Of a stretch of 64,000 nucleotides of DNA, positions 38,463 to 49,700 are shown in pieces. The stretch is from the NCBI RefSeq assembly GCF_050947335.1, contig NC_134983.1:2170001-2234000 (forward strand), read 5' to 3'. The translations under genes and the position numbers were made by a program. The stretch is from Megachile rotundata. Lineage: Eukaryota; Arthropoda; Insecta; Hymenoptera; Megachilidae. Within the stretch, counting starts at the first letter, position 1, and every line of letters begins with the position of its first letter. The notes below the pieces were generated by a model that worked only from the letters and a program-made list of their open reading frames with translations, had not been told where the DNA came from and ran no database searches.

Positions 38463-40580
38463 CGCAAATTCTTACAAATTCTTGCAAGTCGTCCGCTCTC
38501 TCGTGTGTTAAACAAACGACGATCGGCAATATAAAACGATGTATATGTATTTCGCATAGCGCACGCTTACAAGGCATTCAAATTTCAAATCCGAAATCTT
38601 TTGATATTTGAATGTTTGAATTATCTGATCACGTGAACATTTGCATATGGAAACAACTGAAGTTTTTGAATTTTATACAATTACAGTACTATTAGTGGAT
38701 TTGCATATTTTAATTATGTGAAGGTGGCCACCATGTATATTAGAATTTAATAGGAAGAGAAATTGAAAATTTGGGTATTTCAGAATTTAGCTGTTTAGCA
38801 ATTTGATTATTCAGGAACTTGAATATTTGAAAATTTGAAGATATAATAATGCGTTAATTTTGGAATTTTGCTACATCAATAATGTATTAGTTTTAAACAA
38901 AATTTGTATAAATGTTAATTGCGTTTATTGCCTATGTTGTGAAGCGGTTTTGACGAGTATTACATGGTATTAATTGCAATTTAAATAAAGTTATTGAAAT
39001 GAATCAATATGCATTATACGCTAATAACTTAGTATTATTCAAAGATTGAGTAATAATCAATTGCTTCAGGTACAGTAAGTTCAACCAAAATCGTATATCA
39101 TAAATAGTTTTCTAATTTTGGCAAAAAAATTTACTGGTTAAACGTGACACAATGTATAACAAGCATATTAATATTCCGTATATATTAATTGCTTGTATTT
39201 AAAAAAGATACCAAATTCTATAAAATATTTGACACAAAATGATTATGTCTATAACAAGTAAAATAAACTTGTATAATAAATATATTTGAAAATCTTGAAT
39301 ATAACAGCTCTCAACATAATTACACAATTTTCCTTAATGCTGTTATTAATAGAAATGTTTTCTTAACCCTGTGACATTAGCTACATTTTTTCTTGGACTC
39401 TCAGTTGTGATAGCGTTTTGACTGTCCTTTTCATTTTAACAATTACTTAAGTATTTTTAAATCTTTATAATGCTATAATAATTTATATAATTTTACTTGG
39501 GGTAAGTCAAAAATAATTTGTTAGCAAATGTTGAATAGCTGTTACTATAAATACTGAAAGTTGAAAACTTGTAATTCTTGTTTAAATTCAATTTTCGTAA
39601 AAATGGCGAATAATAGGAAAAATCGGTTTAGTGAGAAATATATAGTTCACAAAAATCTATAAGATTCGTTTGATACAAATTTTAACATAGGAACGTGTTA
39701 ATGTTTATCGAACAGTCACTTGAAATAAAACGATTTTATTTCAAAATCGTTACGAGCATATTCGTACATGCTATCATATAATGCGTGATTTTGAAAATTG
39801 AGACAACGTAATGCTTTTTTTAAATCAAAATCTTAAAGTTGTTATGTACTATGTAAGTTATTATATGATCTTTTTTAAATTATTATGTAGTTTAATTTAT
39901 CCTAACTTCCTATGACCATATTTTTTACATGGATGTATCGATGCATACACCAAAATACAATTCATTATTTGTTATATTACAGAAATAGTAAAACTTTACG
40001 AGATATGTATTTGATAATGTATATCAGAAATGTACTTTATGACAATGTGTTAGAAATTCTTTTATATCAATTGACGATTTAAAGGAGCGAATTAAAATGC
40101 ATTGTTTGAATGTCAGTACAAGTCAACTAAAGCGTATAACGAAAAATGTAAAAAAAAACGTATTAGAAAATATTTGAAGTGTAATGGTGGAACATTTAAA
40201 CACTTATTCAACACTTATAAAAAGTAATATTAGGACGTATTATGTTATACAATTTTCTCCTGTATTTCTTCTATTTCTACGTTAAAAAGAGTAGTAACTT
40301 GTTCTAGTTTTTAAAATCACCCTGTATTTTATGACAAATATTTCACAATATTTCTTTCTCAGATATAAACTGATAATAATTCAAGGAACATTATTACGCC
40401 CGTTATAATAACATCGCATTTATATGACACATTTTCTCACTAAAATTAAAATGTGATTTATCACTGTGCATCTACTTCTTTCTCCTTGTTAGTTATTAGA
40501 TAATATTTATTTACCCTTGTCATCTGGGGTGATTTTATTCCAGAAAGATAGATTAAATCATTATATTTTCTGTTGTAATA
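38462..40580. other. AT-rich DNA upstream of the cyclase
   Basis: No exon or promoter was convincing. If a remote first exon is used, all of this is 5' UTR intron. Confidence 0.5.
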
Positions 40581-40581
40581 G

Positions 40582-40772
40582 GAAACGAGTGAAAATTAGC
40601 AAAGATGTACGGCCTAATTTTAGAAAACTTGTCTGAATACATACGGCAGATCTATGGAGAAGATAGATGGGAAGAGATTCGACGACAGGCAGCCGTAGAT
40701 CAACCTAGTTTCAGTGTTCATCAGGTTTACCCTGAAAATCTTATACCCAGATTAGCGAAGAAGGCTATTCAG
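40582..40772 (+). CDS. Gyc88E: Cyclase exon 1 (start codon, H-NOX residues 1-56)
   Basis: The ATG at 40605 gives MYGLILENLSEYI, the conserved start of this subfamily. A pyrimidine-rich TTTTCTGTTGTAATAG just upstream makes a good 3' splice site at 40580-40581, so 40582-40604 is probably the last piece of a spliced 5' UTR. The donor is CAG|GTAAGA at 40773. Intron 1 is 2,644 bp, phase 0. Confidence 0.93.
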
Positions 40773-43700
40773 GTAAGAATGGCATAAAATTATTTTTAAT
40801 TTCATACTATCACGTATGCTCTCCAAGAATATTAAAATTAAAATAAAAGAATTACAATTTTTATTGGATCTCGTTGTCACATTTACAATCTCACAAATCT
40901 TTTTTTGTAGCAGTGTAATGTTAAAATAAACTGGAAGGTATTCATTACATCACATTAACTATTTTAAAATTATGAGAAAAAGAATAAAAATGATAATTTA
41001 CAAAATTATGAAAAATGGACGACACAAAGTGATAATAATGAAATAAAATTCAGTATTTTTTTATATTATTAGATCAAATAATATTTAAGGTTCAAGTTTT
41101 AACAAGTCAGTCATAAATAATTTATTTTTTAATCACGCAAGAAAAATAATGTTAGAAAATAATAATGTATCGCTAAAAATAATAATAAATAATTAAAATT
41201 ACAAAATTAAGAATATTAATTCGTAATGTTTACTCATTATTTACTACTGATTGAATGATTAACATGTAAAAAATGATTAATGAGTAAAAAATGTACATAA
41301 ATAGTGTTTTAATAAGGGAAGAAAAATGGTCTCCAAAGAAATTTTGGTCATTGCACTTAAATTGTAGAATTCCAAGAAACGTAGGAAATTTAAATTGTAC
41401 TCAAACATAAATAAATGAATCAATATTCAAATATAACACTGTCCAACAGCCAATTGGCGTTTCTATTTTCATTCAGTGTTTCTTATAGCCTTTTTCGCGC
41501 TGATTACGAATCTGCAACCCGTTTTTCTGCAGCACGTACAGTTTTTGAGAAATTTGAGTTTGAAAAAAAAAACACATTTTTTAAATGTGAACCAATTTTG
41601 TGAGGTAATTATAAAAGATACTAAGATTCTGTTTACATCAAAAAATTCTATAGACTTTCCCGAATACAACGATACCTGCGTTTTATGCATTCTGAATGTT
41701 TAAACATGTTTAAATGAACATTGAACGCCGAGAGACATGGATTTTGCACCAATTTTTGCGTATATTTTTCAATTTATCTTAAAAAGTAAGGGTCTAGTGG
41801 AAAATTGAACTATACCACACGATAGAGCAGATTTTCACCTTTAAAATGCACCCCTAGAAAGTTGCAACGTCGTTTTTTTACGACGCCAAAAAGCAAAATA
41901 GCAACGCGCGACACGAGACGAGGCTAGTGGTGCTCTGCATCAGAGCAGCCGTTCCGTATCGCGCCTATATTAATGCGATTACGCTCTGGCGTGGAGCACC
42001 ACCGCCCTTGTTTCGTCACGCGCGTTGCTATTTTGCTTTTTGGCATCGTAAAAAAAACGACGTTGCAACTTTCTAGGGGTGCATTTTAAAGGTGAAAATC
42101 TGCTCTATCGTGTGGTATAGTTCAATTTTCCACTAGACCCTTACTTTTTAAGATAAATTGAAAAATATACGCAAAAATTGGTGCAAAATCCATGTCTCTC
42201 GGCGTTCAACGGTCATTTAAACATATTTAAACATTCAGAATGCATAAAACGCAGGTATCGTTGTATTCGGGAAAGTCTATAGAATTTTTTGATGTAAACA
42301 GAATCTTAGTATGTTTTATAGTTACCTCACAAAATTGGTTCAAATTTAAAAAATGTGTTTTTTTTTTCAAACTCAAATTTCTCAAAAACTGTACGTGCTG
42401 CAGAAAAACGGGTTGCAGATTCGTAATCAGCGCGAAAAAGGCTATAAGAATCACTGGACGAAATTGGAAACGTCGAAAAAAAGTCAAAATTTGTTGGACA
42501 GTGTAATATGTATTACGATATAAGAAACATGTTTAAATTTTAACAAAAGGCAAATGTTAGTTTAAGTATTAAGTTACGAATTTTTCTGAAATGTGCAAAT
42601 TGTAGTCTGCTTACTAATCGAAAAATTAAATTGACAATGTCTCTCTTAATTACAAGAAAGCAGGTAAGATGCAGACTAATTACAGCAAGGGAAGTCAGTT
42701 TTATTTAAGACTAGTGTATACATTTATTTCTTGAATAATGTATAATAAAATAATGAAGTAAAATAAGACGTTGCCGAAATGCACTATATTATCAAATTCT
42801 CACATAATCTATTTTAAATTTAGTAATCTTGATTAAGAGTACCCGTATCATATTGTTGCCAAATATCATTTTATAAACGGGTATTAAAAAATGATTCATT
42901 CGTCAATATTTTCTGTTCCTTGTACAGAGTGTTCCAAAAATAGTGTAAAACACAACATACAGATTCTATGTTAGAAATAGACGTTAAAACATTCATGGTA
43001 ACTGCATATATCCTGTGAAAAGTTAGCGCACCATTTGGGTACATTTTTTAATCAAATTTAGAAATTAAAATTTAAAAATTTAGAAATTTTTCGTTCGCAA
43101 GCACGTGGACGTCAAAAAGAATTAATTAGTTTCGAAAAAAATTCGTGATTGAAGAAGTAATATCTAGAATATTGAACTTACACATTCTACAAAAACGTAG
43201 CGAGTGATTTCATAATTGTACAGAAACTTTTGCGAGGAGAATTTATAGTTTGTGTACTATTTTTCGAACGTCCTGTATGTATTTTTCTCTGTGCTTTCTG
43301 ATAAGGTATGTTCCGCAACAGTAAAAACAGATGGTTAGAAAAATTTGTACTTATACGTTACACTTAAATATGCTTACTTAATTCATGGTATATTATATTT
43401 TTCGCTCGTATCACAGGTACTTGGCATTACGGAAAAAGAATTTTTCGATCAGATGGGTGTACACTTCGTAGGATTTGTTGGGCAGTACGGTTATGATCGT
43501 GTGCTTTCAGTACTTGGACGTCACGTAAGAGATTTCCTTAATGGATTGGACAATTTACACGAATATCTGAAATTCTCCTACCCTAGGATGAGAGCTCCTT
43601 CGTTTATATGTGAAAACGAGACGCGACAAGGTGAGTGATTTTTGAGTAACTAATTACACATTTTATTTTAATCATTCCAATTACGGTAGCCATTCAATAA

Positions 43701-46700
43701 ATCCCTACTATGCAGAGTAGGGCAATAACTATTAACACTTCAAATATCTTTCAATTTATAAGACCCAAAGAAAAATTAGTATAACCAAAATTATACGGTA
43801 CAAAGCGGTTTATTATACGTATAGCGATATGTAATAAGTTTTGTCCAAGTGAAGACTTCGGAAATACGAACGTCATCATCTGTTTTGTAAATGAAACGGT
43901 ATGTTTTTTTACTTACGTTTTAATAGAGTATTCCAAGGCGATTTATTGGAAAGATCATTTATGGCTTGGGTTAAGCTAATTGTAATGGAAATTAATTTAC
44001 TTTTAGGAAATGGTCAAGTGTCGTTGATTTACTTAATTAACAGTAACACACGACTACGCTCAGCATACGAATGAACGCCATCTCTTACCATTTGACGACA
44101 CTCCTCATAAACAAAAACTATATCTACTTTTCCCGCTATTGAATAACGCATTTTAGAAACTTGAGATTTGCATCGTTCGGCAGATATTCTCATAAACGAC
44201 TAATCATAGCATGTGCAGATGAAGTGTGCAGCTTGATTTAATATTTATATCGATTTAACAAGCCATTACGAGATAGAGATAAAGTACATAATATCAACAA
44301 TCAGAGACGGCAAGGAAATTCGACCATTTCCTGAAAGTAAATTATTTTCCATCATAATTGTCTTAACCCGGACCATGAATGATCTTCCCAATAGATCATT
44401 GTATTCGCCTTGAAATACTCTATCAAAATGTAAGTAAAAAAACATACCGCCGCATTTAAAAACAACGGTGATCACCTTCATATCACCGAAAGACCTCTCC
44501 TGGACAAAAATTACTAACGCTATACTATAACAGACCCCTTCGTACCGTGGAATTTTGGTTACATTATACTTTCTCTGAGCCTTATAGATTTAAAGATATT
44601 TAAGGTGCTAATAGTTATTGTTCCATCCTGTGTACAGCAGAATTTCGATATTTTCCTGCGCCAGAGGCTCTAAGGACAGCATAGAAAATTACTTGACTAC
44701 CATGTTTCACAGGCCTCACTCTTGATTTTTTCTTTCAATAGTAGCATATTTTAAATTGGAAACCGTTTACTCAGAGTCCCGAAATAGCCAATAACGTTAA
44801 ATTGATAATGGTATTTTTCAGTCAAATCCATATCGCGAAGTTCAATTTTTAAGAAATTGTATGTATATTTTAACTATAAGATACAAGTTACGCGAATAAT
44901 AAATTTTTCTTCACTTGTTTCATACATCAAGACCATTATTTTATTACCAAAACATTTTGTTTGTCCCTTGTGTTCTTTACATGTAATGTTGCATTTGTAT
45001 ATTGTTACGAATAGAAATAGATTAGCGAGGGAAAATCAGAGCATGAAACAGTAGCCAAAACAGCACACAAATGATCAGACGAAACTAAAGGGGTTTTCGG
45101 GAGCAACTAGTAAAGAACAGCAGGTATGGCGGTCCCATGCCTCGAAACCCTCCGTGCACAGGGAAACCTGTGGCCATATTCGTCGAACACCATGAGTATT
45201 TCGGCATGAAAAACATCACCGTAGCACCGAGGGTTTAGAATTTGTCCGGGAATGGTGGTGCTTACCATAACACCGAGGACCACACCGCTCGGGAAAGATA
45301 AAAACCCGGGCGGTGGCGAGCTAGTTCGACCCGCGTTCCGGCTGGCTGTCTGCGGAATCGGTAGCACTCGAGAACCTACCTGAAATTAGCACCCGACTTT
45401 CAAAAATTTTATTTCTTTCAATTGCATCGTATTTAGCATCGTTTGTACCCGTTTGTACCACCTTTGTTTTCGTTTGTACCCCAAGGGGTGAAAAGTTACT
45501 AGGGGGTGAAAAATACCCCAGCACCCCACTTTAACATTTTTTAATTCTTTCAAACCCATCATAAAAAGGGACGTCCGTAGAGGTTTGTACCACCCTCACT
45601 TTCGTTTATACCCCAAGGGGTGCGTTTATACCGCGTTTTGAAAGTACGTCCAAGGGGTAACTTCGCCATTTTTTGCGATATTCCAAATCTTCTTGCGGGT
45701 GCTGATTCCTAGTCGTTTGTACCCGTTTGTACCACCCTCACATTTGTTTGTACCCCAAGGGGTGCGTTTGTACCGCCTTTCGGAAGTACCCCCAAGGGGT
45801 AACTTCGCCATTTCTTGAGATATTCCAAATCTTCTTGCGGGTGCTGATTCCTAGTCGTTTGTACCCGTTTGTACCATCCTCACATTCGTTTGTACCTCAA
45901 AGGGTTCGTTTGTACCGCGTTTTGAAAAAAATCCCCTAGAAGTAACTTCGCCAATTTTGGGAATTTTTCAAATCTTGTTGGGGGTGCTGTTTCCTATTCG
46001 CCTGTGGAGGTTTGTACCACCTTTACTTTCGTTTGTACCTCAAAGGGTTCGTTTGTACCGCGTTTTGAAAAAAATCCCCTAGAGGTAACTTCGTCAATTT
46101 TGGGAATTTTTCAAATCTTCTTGGGGGTGCTGTTTCGTCTTCGCCTGCAGAGGTTTGTACCACTTTTACTATCATATATTTATTTGTAATTTCAAATGTT
46201 GTACGTATATCGATGACTAAATATAACTCAAATTACATCCTGTTTGGTGTCATTTTCATCAAAGATACGAGGCAAATACGATGGTAAAAGTTCCATTGAC
46301 GAAAAACCAAAAATAAAGAATTTTGAGTTTTGAATTTAATTGGCAGAACACGCGTGAGTCTTTTAATTTTTGCCGGATGCTTCAACCGTCTGCCTCTCTT
46401 TCTTTTCCATTCGCTTTCCGTTTTTATGTTAAAAATTTTATTCACTCGTTACACATACAATTGTTAACGTAATTATATCATGTTTGGTGTCATGTTAATC
46501 AGGAAAGCTAGATAAATACGACAGTAAAAATTTTATGAAAAATTAGTAAGAAATAAGAAAATTGCGATCTTTTCCTTTTCTTGCATTAGTATGTGTCACC
46601 GATATTTGATTCTCGTTGTTTCGGCGACTGAATGTGATTTATTCTTGACTGATTCCGAGGAGGATCCCACCAGTAGTGGGGATAAAATTTTTACTCTTAC

Positions 46701-49700
46701 GTTAGAGATCTTTTTCACATTTACGGAGAGAATAGTGTACAGTATTAATTCGTAATAAGTAATTCGCTCGGGTCTGGCGAGTTGCTTGTTACGAATCACG
46801 TATACTATTGGGCTTGCCTTTGTTCCCAAGCGCGACGACGCGACGGTAGCGGTAAACTATAAAGTAATCGGTCGAGCAGAGATGTTATTCTTTAGACAAG
46901 GACAGAACATAACATTCTTTCCCTTTTTAATACAAGTAAGATTTTGTGAATGGAACATGTCTATGTATAATATACCGGATTCGTAACAAACAAATGGTCA
47001 GACCCGAGCAAGTGGCTTATTACGAATCAATGTAGAATTAGTTGAATGGACGACAGAATCGCTATGCATCAGAGTGAGAAAACAATATATATATTCTGTC
47101 CTCTTTCCACTAAACTGTTCGGTTGACCGTGAAAATTTATGACTTCTTCGGTTTCGCGGACCTCTCACTCTTTCTCGGATCTCTCACTCAGCAGCCGACT
47201 TTAAACAAACAAGAGGGGATAGAAATTTGCTTGTTACGAATCACAAAACTGTTGCTTGTTACGAATCAATACTGTATAATGATTAGAGGTCGATGCACTT
47301 TTTTTGAAAATCGTCAAAGTGCAGATCCATAAGATAATTATTGTAAAGTTAAGAAGGTTTGAAATATTGAACATTTTTTAAATAGTTTTTACTCGGGTGG
47401 TTTGCACGTTGAGCCCAAGGTTAACGTAGTTGTTATTTTCTGATTCCGAATGTAATTTAAAAAAGCCGAGGCGATTATCAGATTTATTACTGCTACGGTA
47501 ATTTATAGAAGGCCGAGTGCCGAACGGTCAACCCTGTAACGGTTTGGGCCTGATGACCGTTGGCGGAGATATTGAGGAATTCCCAGTTTCAGAAAGTCAC
47601 CCCCTTTTCCATTCTTCGTTTTCTTCCCACGTTTTCGTTGTACCGAGAGAATATATATTTTGCATTCTATTCAATGACATTTGTTTTGCAACACTTCGCT
47701 TGTGAATAAAATATTGAACTTTATTATTTATTATTAAAAATTAGACACTGCCTCGCTCTCCACTTCACTGCCTCCTATAGTTTTGAATGATTTAGTTTAC
47801 AGAAAGTATTGTGCTTCGTAATCAATGACTTGTCATGGTGCTGCGTAGCGCGTGAAAAGCGGTTAGGATATTCTAGAAGGATCTGGTCACAGAGTGGGGA
47901 GAATAAAGAGACCGCATGGCACCTAACCCAGAACCTTCACCGAATACCCATCGCTGATAATTAAAAAAATAGTATATCTAACATGCATACGTCCCGCTTT
48001 GGTCGTTGCATTTATACAAACTTTAAATTTTCTAACAGTATAGCAGATTGAAAAAACAGCCATATAAAATTGAATTAGACGAACAATAACAGGAATATTC
48101 TATACAGAAGATAAGTTATAAATTTTGTCCGCAATGCCCACATATGCAAAGTACTGTGCAGCGCGTTGATGCGTCATAAACAAAAGGTACCACTCATCGC
48201 AATAAAGATGTTATTTCACTTTTTAACCGACTTCGAAAAAGGAGGAGGTTACTCAATTCGATTAGTATATTTTTTTTTTTGTTTAAGTTAATGTAGTCAA
48301 TGAAGAAGTATACATAATGTAAACGAAACGTGATGTGATTAGAAACGTTTTAATATTTTTAATTCGTTGTTAAATTAATAATATAATTTACGCGTTAATT
48401 TAATTGCTATATTTTATTGATTTATATGAACGGAGCGATCATGACCATCGCGCTAGCCACCTCTTTAATCTTCTTTATACAGTAATTTAATTCTCAGTGT
48501 AATGTAGGTCGGAACCTAAACCTTACACTGTGTAAACAGCAGACATGAAAATCGAAATTCGACAGCTCTTTATTACCCGCCGCGGCTTGTCTTTGCCGGC
48601 GTTAACAAAAGCGAGCCGCCGCGCCACCAACTCGCCAAACTAACAGAAAAAGCCGGCGAGACATTTAAATGCTTGTCGATGTTTTAACAGACTTTCCAGA
48701 AGCAATACAGGAATTGATTCGGAAAGACGTCGGGGGGAAAGGGACACATTGCGAAGTGAAAATTCATTCGCTGTTTTCAAGCCGGTCTGTGGGGAATTTG
48801 TATTCTTCGTTGCAAAGTCAAAAATCACTTACGGATCCTGAATCGACATGTTAGAGCAATCCGTTTTTTAATGAATGATAAATATTATCCAAATTATGCC
48901 ATGTTTGGTCTCAATTTAATTGAAAAACCCTCACAAAAATGTTACACAAGTTAGCAGTCAAAAAATGTAAAAATTAAAAGATTCTATTTCTATATTACGA
49001 ACATTTATTTATATCAGAAACATTTATAATTTTTCTATACATTAGAAAAAATTATATTGCTATATCAGATTGCGTCAAAGGCAAAGCGGTGAATACAGTG
49101 TTGCATTTGATTGACTCGAGCGAGACTAACATAGGCGCAGCAATAACGCAAGGCATAGGCGCAGAAAGAGATGTCTTGCGTACTGTGAGAGGGAAACAAG
49201 AGCAGCACTCTGAGACGAATTACTGTATGTAGTACACTATTTTCTCCATAGGTATGAAAATTTCGAGTCTGAAATTTCACAATTATAGAATAGGTATTGC
49301 ATTTTTTATAGTGTACTGAACGTAGAAAAGATTAGCGATACAAAAAATGTGTGCAGCCTTCTAAATTAAAAAGTTATAATTCTATGTCTTCCGTTTTTCG
49401 TAAATGACACTTTTACTATCGCATTTGTTTCGTTTCTCTCATGAAATAATACCACACACGATATAATTACGATGATAATTACTTGAGTAGCGAGTCGTTA
49501 GGAGCAATTCATAACTCTGTCGTATACGCGAATTTAGTCTTAAGTATAAAAGTCCGATTCATAGTTTACTAGAGAAGTAATTATGATTAGAATTTATTGT
49601 GTATGGTGCCATTTCAAACAAGAAAGTTCCATAAAATTCCCATAAAATTTATAAAAATAAAAGTTCTATAATAAAATAATAAGAAATAAAATTGCGATAT

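Noticed and set aside
38360..38611. Arg-Glu and Ser-Leu repeat proteins
   Set aside because: Direct translations of the (TC)31 microsatellite.
42227..42506. Matching 75-88-codon frames on both strands near 41476 and 42240
   Set aside because: They are mirror images of the palindrome arms. Sequence identity arises from the inverted repeat, not from coding constraint.
43345..43416. Upstream extension of cyclase exon 2 as an alternative start
   Set aside because: The open frame before 43417 has no similarity to the family, and a clean ATCACAG acceptor sits at the exact homology boundary in phase with exon 1.
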